Part shown: positions 16,110 to 25,492 of the stretch, in pieces
Layout of the letters: the number at the start of each line of letters is the position of its first letter
Numbering within the stretch: position 1 is the stretch's first letter
Origin: Shinella fusca
Lineage (GTDB): Bacteria; Pseudomonadota; Alphaproteobacteria; Rhizobiales; Rhizobiaceae
NCBI RefSeq assembly: GCF_014203155.1
Contig: NZ_JACHIK010000001.1
Location: forward strand, 124,001 to 188,000
Length of the DNA stretch: 64,000 bases
Direction of reading: 5' to 3'
Translations under genes and position numbers: made by a program
The notes under the pieces: model-generated
Database searches by the model: none
Told to the model about the DNA's origin: nothing
Seen by the model: only the letters and a program-made list of their open reading frames with translations

Positions 16110-17573
16110 TTAATCAGCCGCGCCCAGAAGGCCGTCGAGCCAGCGCCGGTCGAGAACCGCTTCCAGCTCCGCCGCCACGCCGTCGAGCGCCGCATCGACG
16201 CTCGCGCGATAGTCGAAGCCGCCGCCCGCGATGCCGAAATCGGCAAGGAGCTTCGCCCGGTAGGCGTCGCTCGCAAGAAGCCCGTGGAGATAGGTGCCCA
16301 TGACGCGCCCGTCCGGCGAGACCGCGCCGTCCGGCCGCCCGTCGATGCTGACGGAGGGCCGCTGCGTATCCGGCCCCGTCGTGCGGCCGAGGTGTATCTC
16401 GTAGCCTTCGAGTGGCACGTCGTATTGCAGGGACCGGGCGGTGCTGTTGCGCACGGTCTTTTCCGGCGCCATCTCCGTCTCCACGTCGAGAAGGCAAAGG
16501 CCCGCCACCTCGCGCTCGCCGCCCTCGATGCCGAGCGGATCGGTGACGCGGCGGCCGAGCATCTGGTAGCCGCCGCAGATGCCGATGACCCGCCCGCCTC
16601 GGCGCATATGCTGGGCGATATCCTTGTCCCAGCCGGCGGCGCGCAGGTCCTGGAGGTCCGAGATCGTCGATTTCGACCCCGGCAGGACGACGAGGCCGGC
16701 ATCGGCCGGAATGGGTTCGCCCGGCCGCACGAAGACGAGGTCCACCTGCGGCTCGGCCTTCAGCGGATCGAGGTCGTCGAAATTGGCGATGCGCGACAGG
16801 ACGGGCACGGCGACCTTCAAGGCCCCCTCGCCGCCCTTGGCAAGCCGCTCCAGCACGACGGAATCCTCCGCCGGCAGGCGCGCGGCCTCCTTCAGCCACG
16901 GCACGACGCCGAAGCAGGGCCAGCCGGTAAAGCCGCCGATCGCCGCAACGCCACTGTCGAAAAGGCTCACGTCGCCGCGGAACTTGTTGATGAGATAGCC
17001 CGTCACCATGCGCCGGTCCTCCTCCGGCAGGATGGCATGGGTGCCGACGAGCGAGGCGATGACGCCGCCGCGGTCGATGTCGCCGACGAGCACGACCGGC
17101 ACGCCCGCGCGCGTCGCAAAGCCCATGTTCGCGATGTCGCCGGACCGAAGGTTGATTTCCGCCGGCGAGCCCGCGCCCTCGACCACGACGAGGTCGGCGC
17201 CGGAGGAGACCGCCTCGAAGCTCTCCATCACCGCGCCCATCAGCTTCGGCTTCAGCGCCTGGTAGTCCCGCCCCTTCGCCTGCCCGAACACCCTGCCCTG
17301 CACGACGATCTGGCTGCCGACATCCGATTGCGGCTTCAGGAGCACGGGGTTCATGTGCACGGAGGACGGCACGCGGGCGGCGAGCGACTGCAGCCATTGC
17401 GCCCGGCCGATCTCGCCCCCGTCGGCGGAGACGGCGGCGTTGTTGGACATGTTCTGCGGCTTGAAGGGGCGCACCTTCAGCCCGCGATTGGCGGCGATGC
17501 GGCAGAGCCCGGCCACCAATACCGTTTTTCCGACATCCGAGCCGGTGCCCTGAAGCATGATCGTTCTGGTCAT
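16110..17573 (-). CDS. cobQ: Cobyric acid synthase (CobQ)
   Basis: 487 residues. The N-terminal ATPase domain starts [20 protein letters not shown], followed by the [20 protein letters not shown] signature. The C-terminal glutaminase-like domain has the nucleophile in [12 protein letters not shown] and a conserved [10 protein letters not shown] segment. CobQ adds four amide groups (b, d, e, g) to adenosylcobyrinate a,c-diamide. GGAGGG precedes the ATG at 17573. It stands alone between the coiled-coil protein and a small ORF, in the same orientation as the other cob genes. Confidence 0.96.
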   Translation of the reverse strand: MTRTIMLQGTGSDVGKTVLVAGLCRIAANRGLKVRPFKPQNMSNNAAVSADGGEIGRAQWLQSLAARVPSSVHMNPVLLKPQSDVGSQIVVQGRVFGQAKGRDYQALKPKLMGAVMESFEAVSSGADLVVVEGAGSPAEINLRSGDIANMGFATRAGVPVVLVGDIDRGGVIASLVGTHAILPEEDRRMVTGYLINKFRGDVSLFDSGVAAIGGFTGWPCFGVVPWLKEAARLPAEDSVVLERLAKGGEGALKVAVPVLSRIANFDDLDPLKAEPQVDLVFVRPGEPIPADAGLVVLPGSKSTISDLQDLRAAGWDKDIAQHMRRGGRVIGICGGYQMLGRRVTDPLGIEGGEREVAGLCLLDVETEMAPEKTVRNSTARSLQYDVPLEGYEIHLGRTTGPDTQRPSVSIDGRPDGAVSPDGRVMGTYLHGLLASDAYRAKLLADFGIAGGGFDYRASVDAALDGVAAELEAVLDRRWLDGLLGAAD

Positions 17574-17818
17574 GGCGCCCTCCCTAGCACTCCCGCCTGC
17601 CGCCGAAAAGCCCTGATTCACCGCATTCCCGCCGCAATTTCGGGCACCGCGCAGAGGCTTTTCGGCAACACTGCGCCATGCATCCGCAGCATGGCTGTCA
17701 TGATATCCGATTTGCGACATGGAGCGCCGTGAACGACCATGATTTTTGCGGCCGGCAAGCCTATATCCATCTCATCACCAGCCGAGGCAAGTGGCTTCGG
17801 GTTTCAAGGACCAAGACC

Positions 17819-17962
17819 ATGCTGTACATCTTCAGCAAGCCGAATTTCGTTCAGATCGCCTGGAACGGCGAAGCCCCCAAGAGCCAGTCCCGCGTGCGCA
17901 ACCTCGTCATGGATACGCCGCTCGGCCCGCTCGGCTTCATCCGCACGCGCAACGTCGGCTGA
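17819..17962 (+). CDS. Small hypothetical protein (47 aa)
   Basis: Starts MLYIFSKPNFVQIAWNGEAP and ends GPLGFIRTRNVG. It has codon usage like its neighbours and is closed by a strong terminator 35 bp after the stop, which supports it as an expressed unit. No domain recognised; no signal peptide or membrane helix. A longer frame back to 17678 looks like a shadow of upstream DNA. Confidence 0.5.
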   Translation: MLYIFSKPNFVQIAWNGEAPKSQSRVRNLVMDTPLGPLGFIRTRNVG

Positions 17963-17997
17963 TCCTTCGGGCGCGACGTCAGGTCCGCTCGCATACG

Positions 17998-18028
17998 ACG
18001 CCGTCTCTCTCCGGGAGACGGCGTTTTT
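17998..18028 (+). terminator. Rho-independent terminator after the 47-aa ORF
   Basis: A perfect 10-bp stem ACGCCGTCTC / GAGACGGCGT (17998-18007 and 18015-18024), 7-nt loop, followed by a T run. Confidence 0.9.
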
Positions 18029-18719
18029 CTTGCCCTCAGAACGGCGAAAGCCGTGCACGCCTTCCGGCGATGCACGGCTTGCCAAAATACGCATGGCGGC
18101 TTCCGACAGATACGCATCGGACGCTGAGGCACCCCGGAACGCAATACCTTATCCGGAGCGGGCGGCGGTGTCCCCCGCCGTGTCAAAACCAATAGCGGCA
18201 CATCGTTACCGGACCGTTATCGGGACCTTAAGCAAAGATGAATCGCGATTTTTTTTGAAAGAATGCGAAAAAAGTTTCGCGCCCGCCCGGCGGCGCATAC
18301 GGGACAGGATTTGTCCGCATCCGGCGACCATCTTTTCCATACCGGCGATCCGCCTTGCGGACATTTGCCCTCATGCGGGCAAAAGCCCAAAATTTCCGCC
18401 GAAAGGGCGCCGGTTTTCCGGCCTCGAAGCCTCCCGGAAGGTGCGCCCGCAAGGCGGCATTCCCGGCAGGAGGTTGATTTCTCAATGAGAACCCGTAGGC
18501 TGCCTGTCAGACGCACGAGGACACGTTGCCGGCGACAGGATTCCGCCGGCAGACAACAATAAGGGGCTCGGCGTCACGATAGCAGGGGGATTGGCTCGCC
18601 TCGTCTGGCATCGATTTCCCGTGGCTGTCGCAAAACGTTCGGGTAGTCGGGATAACGCAGTACCCTGCGCTGCCCTCCGGGTTGATCGCTGCATCTCAAA
18701 GACTGGGAGGTCTTAATTC
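18029..18719 (+). promoter_or_regulatory. Long leader region of the betaine transporter operon
   Basis: About 690 bp with no convincing gene. It holds an A/T-rich patch at 18235-18280 and a short Arg-rich frame at 18485-18562 (25 codons, starting MRTRRLPVRR) preceded by AGGAGG at a wide 11-nt spacing. The short frame is probably chance or a leader peptide. The promoter of the transporter genes must lie here; I could not assign -35/-10 boxes with confidence. Confidence 0.4.
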
Positions 18720-19718
18720 ATGAAGAAGCTCCTTGCTTCCACTCTCCTCGCCGCCGGCCTCTACGGCCTTGCCGGTTCTGCCCAGGCGGCGGAATGCGGC
18801 GAGGTCTCGATCGCCGAAATGAACTGGGCCTCGGCCGGCGTCGCCGCGCAGGTCGACAAGATCATCCTCGAAAGCGGCTACGGCTGCACGGTCACGCTGG
18901 TAACCGGCGACACCATGCCGACCTTCACCTCCATGAACGAGAAGGGCGAGCCGGACGTCGCGCCCGAAATGTGGGTGAACGCCGTGCGCACGCCGCTCGA
19001 TGCGGCAATCGCCGAAGGCCGCCTCATCCAGCTCGCCCCGCTGCTTTCCGAAGGCGGCGTCGAAGGCTGGTGGATCCCGAAATTCCTCGCCGACGAGCAT
19101 CCCGACATCAAGACGGTGCAGGACGCGCTGAAGCATCCCGAGCTCTTCCCCGCGCCGGAAGACCCGTCCAAGGGCGCCGTGCACAATTGCCCGTCGGGCT
19201 GGAACTGCCAGGTCTCGACCTCCAACCTCTACCGCGCGCTGAAGGCCGACGACGACGGCTTCGTGCTGGTCGACACGGGCTCGGCCGCCGGCCTCGACGG
19301 CTCGATCGCCAACGCCTTCGAGAAGAAGACGGGCTGGCTCGGCTATTACTGGGCGCCCACCGCCATCCTCGGCAAGTACGACATGACGCGCCTGTCCTTC
19401 GGCGTCGAGCACGACAAGGCCGACTGGGACGCCTGCACCGCCGTGCCGGACTGCCCCGAGCCGAAGGTCAACTCCTATCCGACGTCGGACGTCTTCACCA
19501 TCGTGACCAAGGCCTTCGCGGAAAAGGCGGGCGTGGCCATGGACTACATGAAGACGCGCCAGTGGGACAACGGCACGGTCGGCAAGGTGCTTGCCTGGAT
19601 GGGCGAGAACCAGGGCACCAACGAGGATGCGGCAAGGCACTTCCTCGAAAACTATCCGGACATGTGGACCAAATGGGTCTCGCCGGAGGTCGCGGAGAAG
19701 GTGAAAGCCGCTCTTTGA
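18720..19718 (+). CDS. Glycine betaine/proline betaine ABC transporter, periplasmic binding protein
   Basis: 332 residues of the OpuAC/ProX-like substrate-binding family. The signal peptide is about residues 1-23 (ending GSAQA). EMNWASAGVAAQVDKIILE and the Trp-rich segments EGWWIPKFL and GYYWAPTAIL resemble the aromatic box that holds quaternary ammonium groups. Four cysteines (at CGE, GYGC, HNCPSGWNC) are unusual and may form periplasmic disulfides. Permease and ATPase follow. Choline, glycine betaine, proline betaine or carnitine are all possible ligands. Confidence 0.88.
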   Translation: MKKLLASTLLAAGLYGLAGSAQAAECGEVSIAEMNWASAGVAAQVDKIILESGYGCTVTLVTGDTMPTFTSMNEKGEPDVAPEMWVNAVRTPLDAAIAEGRLIQLAPLLSEGGVEGWWIPKFLADEHPDIKTVQDALKHPELFPAPEDPSKGAVHNCPSGWNCQVSTSNLYRALKADDDGFVLVDTGSAAGLDGSIANAFEKKTGWLGYYWAPTAILGKYDMTRLSFGVEHDKADWDACTAVPDCPEPKVNSYPTSDVFTIVTKAFAEKAGVAMDYMKTRQWDNGTVGKVLAWMGENQGTNEDAARHFLENYPDMWTKWVSPEVAEKVKAAL

Positions 19719-19958
19719 CGCGCATCGGCCGGCAATCCGCGGGTTGCCGGCCCTCCCCGCGACGCACGACGGACGGGCAACGTCCGCGCACATCGGGAAA
19801 ACCGGGGTCGCTAACAGCACAGTATCGAACGGCCGTTTCGTGCGATGACGGACGGCAAGCCGGGAACCAGAACAACAATATCCCTGTGCATCCGTTCGGC
19901 AGGCAACGATCCGTTGCCCGGCAGGACGGCAACTTCCGGAGACAAAGAGGGGAACAGG

Positions 19959-20870
19959 ATGGCAGGCCTATGCGAATCAGTGCCAGGCTTTCTTTGCAAA
20001 TTTCCAGCCTTCAGTGACGCCAGCGTCCGCGCGGCGAGAAAGGTCATCGACGACGGCTTCAAGAGCCTGGTCAGAAGCTATATCAACGCCATCGACGCGC
20101 TGGTCCAGCCGTTGCAATGGTTCCTGAACGATCTCGAACGGCTGTTCGTCAACTCGCCCTGGCCGTTCGTGCTGATCGTCATGCTGGGCGTCGTCTATTT
20201 CGGCAGCCGCAACATCAAGATCACCATCGGAACCGCCGTCTCCATGTTCGCCATCGGCCTCATGGGCCTTTGGAACGACACGATGGTGACGCTCGCCATG
20301 GTGACGGTCTGCACGCTGATCGCCGTGCTGATCGGCATTCCGATCGGCATCCTCATGGCGCGGTCGGACCGGGTGCAGGCCTTCGTCAACCCCATCCTCG
20401 ACGTGATGCAGACGATGCCGAGCTTCGTCTACCTCATCCCCGTCGTCATGATCTTCGGCATCGGCAAGGTGCCGGGGCTGATCGCGGTCGTCATCTACGC
20501 CATTCCGCCCATGATCCGCCTCACCAACCTCGGCATCCGCCTCGTCGACAAGGAAGTGCTGGAGGCCGCCGACGCGTTCGGTTCCTCCGGCTGGCAGAAG
20601 CTCAGGAATGTGCAGATGCCGCTCGCCCTTCCCACCATCATGGCCGGCATCAACCAGACGATCATGATGTCGCTCGCCATGGTCGTCGTCGCCTCGATGG
20701 TCGGCGTCGGGGGGCTCGGCAAGAACGTGCTCCAGGCCATCAACAACCAGTTCTTCACGGTCGGGTTCCTCAACGGGTTCGCGCTCGTGGCCATCGCCAT
20801 CATTTTCGACCGCACGAGCCAGGCCTATGGCCGGCGCCTGCAAAAGCACTCGGAGGTAATTCATGGTTAG
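19959..20870 (+). CDS. Betaine-type ABC transporter permease
   Basis: 303 residues, related to ProW/OpuAB. An N-terminal cytoplasmic segment (about 90 residues) is followed by six or so membrane helices. The EAA loop is EAADAFGSSGWQKLRNVQMPLALP, the ATPase-coupling site. The ATG at 19959 is preferred, preceded by AGAGGGG; the frame runs 114 bp further upstream without support. The 240-bp gap after the binding-protein gene contains no gene. Its 3' end overlaps the ATPase gene by 8 bp. Confidence 0.9.
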   Translation: MAGLCESVPGFLCKFPAFSDASVRAARKVIDDGFKSLVRSYINAIDALVQPLQWFLNDLERLFVNSPWPFVLIVMLGVVYFGSRNIKITIGTAVSMFAIGLMGLWNDTMVTLAMVTVCTLIAVLIGIPIGILMARSDRVQAFVNPILDVMQTMPSFVYLIPVVMIFGIGKVPGLIAVVIYAIPPMIRLTNLGIRLVDKEVLEAADAFGSSGWQKLRNVQMPLALPTIMAGINQTIMMSLAMVVVASMVGVGGLGKNVLQAINNQFFTVGFLNGFALVAIAIIFDRTSQAYGRRLQKHSEVIHG

Positions 20871-21906
20871 TCATGCAATCGAGGTCCGCAACCTCTACAA
20901 GATTTTCGGGCCCCGGGGCGGGGACTATGTCGATGCCGTCAAGAACGGCCTGGGCAAGGCCGAGCTGAACCAGAAATACGGCCATGTGCTCGGGCTTCGC
21001 GACATCAACATCTCCATGCCGGCCGGCGGCATCATGGTGGTGATGGGCCTTTCGGGCTCGGGCAAGTCGACCCTCATCCGCCACATCAACCGGCTGATCG
21101 ACCCGACCGCCGGCGAGGTGCTCTACGACGGCGTCGACGTGTGTCGGATGAACGAGAAGGACCTGCGCGAATTCCGCCGCCACAAGACGGCGATGGTCTT
21201 CCAGAAATTCGCGCTGCTGCCGCACCGCACGGTGCTGGAGAACACCGTCTACGGCCTCGAGATCCAGGGCGTGTCGTCCGGCGAGCGGGAAAAGCGCGCG
21301 AAGGAGTGGATCGCCCGCGTCGGCCTTGCCGGCTTCGAGAACCATTATCCGAACCAGCTTTCGGGCGGCATGCAGCAGCGCGTCGGCCTTGCCCGTGCGC
21401 TGACCAACGACGCCGACATCCTGCTCATGGACGAAGCCTATTCGGCGCTCGACCCCCTGATCCGCGTCGACATGCAGACCGTTCTCCTCGAATTGCAGAA
21501 GGAACTGAAGAAGACGGTCGTCTTCATCACCCACGACCTCGACGAGGCGCTTCGCCTCGGCGACAAGATCGCGATCCTGCGCGACGGCATGGTCGTCCAG
21601 CAGGGCACCGGCCAGGAGATCGTGCTGAACCCGGCCGACGACTACATCACCGCCTTCGTCAAGGAAGTGAACCGCGGCCGCGTCGTCAATGTCGAGACGA
21701 TCATGGCCCCGCTCTCCGGCAATCCGGAAGGCATGCCGATCGCCAAGGGCACGGTGCTGGAAAGCGCCGCCCGCGCCATGACTTCCGCCAACCAGACGCT
21801 GGCCCATGTCGTCGACGAGGCCGGCAAGCCCCTCGGCGCCCTCACCCTCAGCGCCGTCATCGCCGCCATGGTGACCCAGGCGACCGACGAGGCGCAGGCC
21901 GCCTGA
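20863..21906 (+). CDS. Betaine-type ABC transporter ATP-binding protein
   Basis: 347 residues of the ProV/OpuAA type. Walker A is MGLSGSGKSTLIRHINRL, the Q-loop is MVFQKFALLPHRTVLEN, the signature is NQLSGGMQQRVGLARAL and Walker B is DILLMDEAYSALDPLIR, with the switch His in FITHDLDEALRLGD. The C-terminal 70 residues form at most one degenerate CBS-like unit (LAHVVDEAGKPLGALTLSAV), shorter than in ProV, so osmotic or nucleotide sensing may be reduced. It ends the transporter operon at a GC-rich hairpin. Confidence 0.93.
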   Translation: MVSHAIEVRNLYKIFGPRGGDYVDAVKNGLGKAELNQKYGHVLGLRDINISMPAGGIMVVMGLSGSGKSTLIRHINRLIDPTAGEVLYDGVDVCRMNEKDLREFRRHKTAMVFQKFALLPHRTVLENTVYGLEIQGVSSGEREKRAKEWIARVGLAGFENHYPNQLSGGMQQRVGLARALTNDADILLMDEAYSALDPLIRVDMQTVLLELQKELKKTVVFITHDLDEALRLGDKIAILRDGMVVQQGTGQEIVLNPADDYITAFVKEVNRGRVVNVETIMAPLSGNPEGMPIAKGTVLESAARAMTSANQTLAHVVDEAGKPLGALTLSAVIAAMVTQATDEAQAA

Positions 21907-21919
21907 CCGCACAAGACAG

Positions 21920-21948
21920 AGGGCGCCGTGACGGCGCCCTCATCGTTT
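21920..21948 (+). terminator. Terminator of the betaine transporter operon
   Basis: AGGGCGCCGT-G-ACGGCGCCCT (21920-21940) is a near-perfect palindrome followed by CATCGTTTT. Confidence 0.75.
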
Positions 21949-22040
21949 TGGGGCGCCGGCGCTTGTTGTCTCTCGTGCACTACCGTCTCCTCCAAACAAG
22001 CCCGAGCATGACGACGGAACGGGAAACGCCGTTGCAATCA

Positions 22041-22060
22041 CATAAAGAAATCTTTATATG
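22041..22060. promoter_or_regulatory. Palindromic operator candidate upstream of the betaine-homocysteine methyltransferase gene
   Basis: ATAAAGA-AA-TCTTTAT (22042-22057) is a perfect 7-bp dyad in an A/T-rich island, 26 bp before the ATG at 22086. It resembles ArsR-family (SahR-type) sites of methionine-cycle genes, but that identity is from memory and unproven. Confidence 0.55.
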
Positions 22061-22085
22061 ATGCGACAAACAGAAGGATACGCCG

Positions 22086-23099
22086 ATGACCGCCACGAAC
22101 CCGCTTGCCGCGCTTCTTGCCGAAAAGCCCTTCCTGCTTGCCGACGGGGCGACCGGGACCTCGCTCTTCGCGATGGGCCTTGAGGCCGGTGAGGCGCCGG
22201 AACTGTGGAACGAGGCGAAGCCCGAGAACATCACGAAGCTGCACCAGGACTTCGTCGATGCGGGCGCGGACATCATCCTCACCAACACCTTCGGCGGCAC
22301 GCGCCACCGCCTGAAGCTGCACCACGCGGACGACCGCGTCTTCGAACTCAACAGGAAGGCCGCCGGGATCGCCCGCGCCGTCGCCGACAAGGCGCCGCGC
22401 AAGGTCATCGTCGCCGGCTCCGTCGGCCCCACGGGCGAGCTGTTCGAGCCGCTCGGCGCCCTTACCCATGACGATGCCGTCGCCGCCTTCGCCGAGCAGA
22501 TCGAGGGCCTCAAGGCCGGCGGCGCGGACGTCGCCTGGATCGAGACCATGTCTTCGCCGGAGGAAATCCGCGCGGCGGCGGAAGCGGCCACCAAGGTCGG
22601 CCTGCCCTTCGTCTATACCGGCTCGTTCGATACGGCCGGCAAGACCATGATGGGCCTGCATCCCAAGGATATCCACGGCGTCGCCGGCGATATCGGAACG
22701 GGGCCGCTCGCCGTCGGCGCCAATTGCGGCGTCGGCGCCTCCGACATCCTCTCCTCGCTCCTCGACATGACGGGCGCAGACCCCTCCGCCACGGTGGTGG
22801 TGAAGGGCAATTGCGGCATCCCGGAATATCGCGGCGCCGAGATCTACTATTCCGGCACCCCGCCGCTGATGGCCGAGTATGCCCGCCTTGCCCGCGATGC
22901 CGGCGCGCGCATCATCGGCGGCTGCTGCGGCACCTCCTGCGAGCATCTCGCCGCCATGCGCGTCGCGCTCGATGCCCACGAGGTGCGCGAGCGCCCGACA
23001 CTGGAAACCATCATCGAGACGATCGGCCCGCTGCGCAACAAGACCGCCAACGAGGGCGGCACCGCTCCCGCCCGCGAACGCGGCCGGCGCCGGAGCTGA
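22086..23099 (+). CDS. bmt: Betaine-homocysteine S-methyltransferase-type zinc enzyme
   Basis: 337 residues of the homocysteine S-methyltransferase family (BHMT/MetH N-terminal fold). The start is ADGATGTSLFAMGLEAG, then DIILTNTFGGTRHRL. Zinc ligands are Cys214 (VGANCGVGAS) and the GGCCGT pair Cys280/Cys281. The reaction transfers a methyl group from glycine betaine to homocysteine, giving dimethylglycine and methionine. The neighbouring betaine transporter supports that substrate, but other methyl donors are possible in this family. The C-terminus ends in a basic tail (ARERGRRRS), echoing tails on C1-cluster enzymes further downstream. Confidence 0.88.
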   Translation: MTATNPLAALLAEKPFLLADGATGTSLFAMGLEAGEAPELWNEAKPENITKLHQDFVDAGADIILTNTFGGTRHRLKLHHADDRVFELNRKAAGIARAVADKAPRKVIVAGSVGPTGELFEPLGALTHDDAVAAFAEQIEGLKAGGADVAWIETMSSPEEIRAAAEAATKVGLPFVYTGSFDTAGKTMMGLHPKDIHGVAGDIGTGPLAVGANCGVGASDILSSLLDMTGADPSATVVVKGNCGIPEYRGAEIYYSGTPPLMAEYARLARDAGARIIGGCCGTSCEHLAAMRVALDAHEVRERPTLETIIETIGPLRNKTANEGGTAPARERGRRRS

Positions 23100-23105
23100 C
23101 CGAAG

Positions 23106-23241
23106 GCCCCTCCCTAAATCCCTCCCCACAAGGGGGAGGGACGTACCTTGCGGCAATCGCGGCGGAAATTTCTTAGGGAGAAACAGGCTACCAGCCTTTC
23201 TCCCCCCTTGTGGGGGATTTGCCGGCAGGCAGAGAGGGTCT
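23106..23241. repeat. Palindromic element, type C copy 1
   Basis: Starts CCCCTCCCTAAATCCCTCCC and ends GCCGGCAGGCAGAGAGGGTC, with internal CTTGTGGGG-type hairpin arms. The same element lies in the opposite orientation at 41043-41182. It abuts the stop of the aminotransferase gene. Confidence 0.8.
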
Positions 23242-24375
23242 TTACACTTCCTCCAGAAATTCCCGCCAGGCCGCAAGCCCCGCGTCGATGTTCTTTCGGC
23301 CGATGCCCACGCGGAAGCGGTCCGCCGGCACCGGCAAGAGGTCCGAGGCGTAGAGGCTGGAGGGTAGCAGCAGCACGCCCTTTTCCTCCACCAGTCGCCG
23401 GCAATGCTCCTCCACGCCATCCGCCCCGCGATAGCGCGCGAAGGCCACGCAGCCGCCGTCCGGAGCGGTCCATTCGTAGAGATGCGGGTACTCGGCGAAG
23501 AAGCTGTCCAGCTTGCCGATGTTTTCCGCACAGAGCGCGCGGTTGCGGGCGAAGATCGTCTCGCGCGCCTTGAGCGCGATGCCGGCCAGCACCTCCGAGG
23601 GGCGCGCGTTGCAGATGGAAAGATAGTGCTTCATCTTCTCCATGCGTTCGAGCAGCGCATGGTCGCGGCTGGCGATCCAGCCGATGCGCAGGCCCGGCAG
23701 GCCGTAGGCCTTGGACATGACGTTGAGCGAGATGCCCCTGTCGAAGAGGTCCGCCGCCTGCGGCAGGCGCTTTGCCGCGTCGACCTCCAGCCCGCGATAG
23801 ACCTCGTCGGAAAAGAGATGGATGCCGCGCTCGGCGCAGAGCGTAACGAGGCCGCTGAAAATCTCCGGATCGGCGATGGCGCCGGTCGGGTTGTTCGGGA
23901 AGTTGACGGCAATGAGCTTGGTTTCCGGACGGAGCGCGGCGCGTACATCATCGAGATCAAGCTGCCAGCGGTTTTCCGGCCGCAGCGCCACGCCCGTCAC
24001 ATTGCCGGCGATGGTGACCGGCATCGTCTCCATCGACTGGTAGTTCGGCACGGTGACGATGGCATGGTCGCCCGGGACAAGCAGCGCCAGCATGGCGCAG
24101 TAAAGCCCCTCTTCCGCGCCGGCGAAGGTGAGGATATCGGCGCCGGACAGCGTGTCGTAGGTCGAGGCGATGGTCTCGCGCAGGACCGGCGCGCCCCAGG
24201 TCTCGGTATAGCCGAGCGAGACGCGCTCCCACGCCTCCAGGTCCTCCGGGCCGGCGAGTGCCAGAAGCGCCGCCATGGTCATCGTCTCGGCGTCGCTCGC
24301 GGTCATGTGGTGGCGCGCGGAAAACTCCCAGCGCGAGAAATGGGTTTCGAGGCGGAAATCCGGCAGCGTTGTCAC
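23242..24375 (-). CDS. PLP-dependent class I/II aminotransferase
   Basis: 377 residues. PLP-fold landmarks are NFPNNPTGAIADPE (Asn), HLFSDEVYRGLE (Asp/Tyr) and NVMSKAYGLPGLRIGW with the Schiff-base Lys. The C-terminal Arg for the substrate carboxylate is in DRFRVGIGRK. The N-terminal HHMTASDAETMTMAALLAL region resembles rhizobial aminotransferases of unknown specificity. Its start overlaps the upstream regulator stop by 4 bp, so the two form one transcript. Substrate not assignable from sequence. Confidence 0.85.
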   Translation of the reverse strand: MTTLPDFRLETHFSRWEFSARHHMTASDAETMTMAALLALAGPEDLEAWERVSLGYTETWGAPVLRETIASTYDTLSGADILTFAGAEEGLYCAMLALLVPGDHAIVTVPNYQSMETMPVTIAGNVTGVALRPENRWQLDLDDVRAALRPETKLIAVNFPNNPTGAIADPEIFSGLVTLCAERGIHLFSDEVYRGLEVDAAKRLPQAADLFDRGISLNVMSKAYGLPGLRIGWIASRDHALLERMEKMKHYLSICNARPSEVLAGIALKARETIFARNRALCAENIGKLDSFFAEYPHLYEWTAPDGGCVAFARYRGADGVEEHCRRLVEEKGVLLLPSSLYASDLLPVPADRFRVGIGRKNIDAGLAAWREFLEEV

Positions 24376-25019
24376 GGGGTCTCGTCCTTGTCGTTCGGCC
24401 GCCGGGCTTCGGCGAGGTAATTGTAGATGGAGGCGCGCGAGGCGCCGATGAGGCCGGCGAGATGATCGACGGCATTGCGGGTGGCAAAGAGGCCCCGCGC
24501 ATCGAGCACGGCTACCAGCGCCACGCGCTCGGCCTTGCGTAGCGCCGAAAGGGAAAGCCCCTGCCCGCGCAGCCAGTCGTGCAGCGCCGTATTGATCTCC
24601 TCCCGCCAGTCGCCGGCAAAGAGCGAGGGCGGCCGCGGCGCCGGGGTGCCGGCAAAGGCGGAAAGCATCTTCGCCGCCGCATCGAAATGCGAGACGTCCA
24701 TGTTGATGCAGAGGAGGCCGGTGGCGCGCCCCTCCCCGTCCCGCAGCACGGCCGTCACCGATTTCAGGCGGCGGCCGTCCGCGCCGGTCTTCTCGTAGGG
24801 GCCGTAGACGCCGTCGTCCCCGGCCGCCTGTGGCTCATCCTCCACCAGAGATTCCATGCCGGGCCTGCGCCCGGAAAAGGCGTTCCAGATGCCGGCGATC
24901 CGCCCCGTTTCGAGATCGTGCAGCACGACCTCGGCATGAGGGTGAAGGAGGGTCGAGACGGCCGCGGCCGTGGCGGCATGCTGGCGGAGTAGCGTTTCGG
25001 CATTCGTTCGGGTTTGCAT
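24372..25019 (-). CDS. YheO/DauR-type PAS-HTH transcriptional regulator
   Basis: About 215 residues. The N-terminal part is a YheO-like PAS domain (EVVLHDLETGRIAGIWNAFS, and LLCINMDVSHFDAAAKML). The C-terminal HTH (VDHLAGLIGASRASIYNYLAEA) resembles DauR/HTH_22 regulators of amino acid catabolism. I chose the ATG at 25019 (MQTRTNAETLLRQHA); an upstream start at 25073 would add 18 residues across the promoter. It is co-transcribed with the aminotransferase it overlaps, whose gene it may control. Confidence 0.8.
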   Translation of the reverse strand: MQTRTNAETLLRQHAATAAAVSTLLHPHAEVVLHDLETGRIAGIWNAFSGRRPGMESLVEDEPQAAGDDGVYGPYEKTGADGRRLKSVTAVLRDGEGRATGLLCINMDVSHFDAAAKMLSAFAGTPAPRPPSLFAGDWREEINTALHDWLRGQGLSLSALRKAERVALVAVLDARGLFATRNAVDHLAGLIGASRASIYNYLAEARRPNDKDETP

Positions 25020-25144
25020 GGCGGCAAACAAACCTATCGTGGATATTTTGTCAATGTTAGATTTTAAATCCAAAATGCCAAGCCACGCTTGCGGCGCTTT
25101 CCGCCGCGTCCTATCCAGAACGGAGACGATTCTGGGGGAATGCC

Positions 25145-25492
25145 ATGAGTGCCGATCTTGCAGCCTTTCCGGACCGGGCGACCGTCGCCGACAAGCTCGG
25201 CGCGCTCGGCGAAGGCGACGAGGCTTATCTGCGCCTTCTGATGGAAAATCCGCAGCAGGACGAGAACCTGCTGGAAGGCCTTGCCCTCCACCTCGATCGC
25301 GCCGCGACGGCCCGCTTCCTCAATTCGCTGAAGCTGGAAAGGCTCGGCGAATGGCTGGGCGATGCCGCGCCCGCCCGCCTGCAGATCCGCCTCATGGAAA
25401 TCGCCCGCTCCAGCCAGCATGCCGCCTTCGCTGCCTTCCGCGCCGGCCTCGCCCGTTCCGGCGGTCTCGAACGCGCCTATCCGAAAGCCTGA
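25145..25492 (+). CDS. Hypothetical protein (115 aa)
   Basis: Helical, acidic protein beginning MSADLAAFPDRATVADKLGA, with no signal peptide, membrane helix or motif I recognise. GGGGGAATGCC precedes the ATG. It is divergent from the YheO-type regulator, and its 3' end overlaps the convergent LysR gene by 16 bp. Good codon bias supports it as real. Function unknown. Confidence 0.65.
   Translation: MSADLAAFPDRATVADKLGALGEGDEAYLRLLMENPQQDENLLEGLALHLDRAATARFLNSLKLERLGEWLGDAAPARLQIRLMEIARSSQHAAFAAFRAGLARSGGLERAYPKA

Noticed and set aside
15177-17732. An 851-codon plus-strand frame
   Set aside because: Antisense to the coiled-coil protein and cobQ genes. Pro/Arg-rich low complexity, no domain, and it spans two unrelated genes.
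18235-18260. T-rich run as a terminator
   Set aside because: The run of eight T at about 18248 is not preceded by a GC-rich hairpin. A genuine terminator lies earlier at 17998-18028.
25060-25070. GATTTTAAATC palindrome as operator of the YheO-type regulator
   Set aside because: Only 11 bp and A/T-rich, at a position where a promoter would look the same. Too little to claim.
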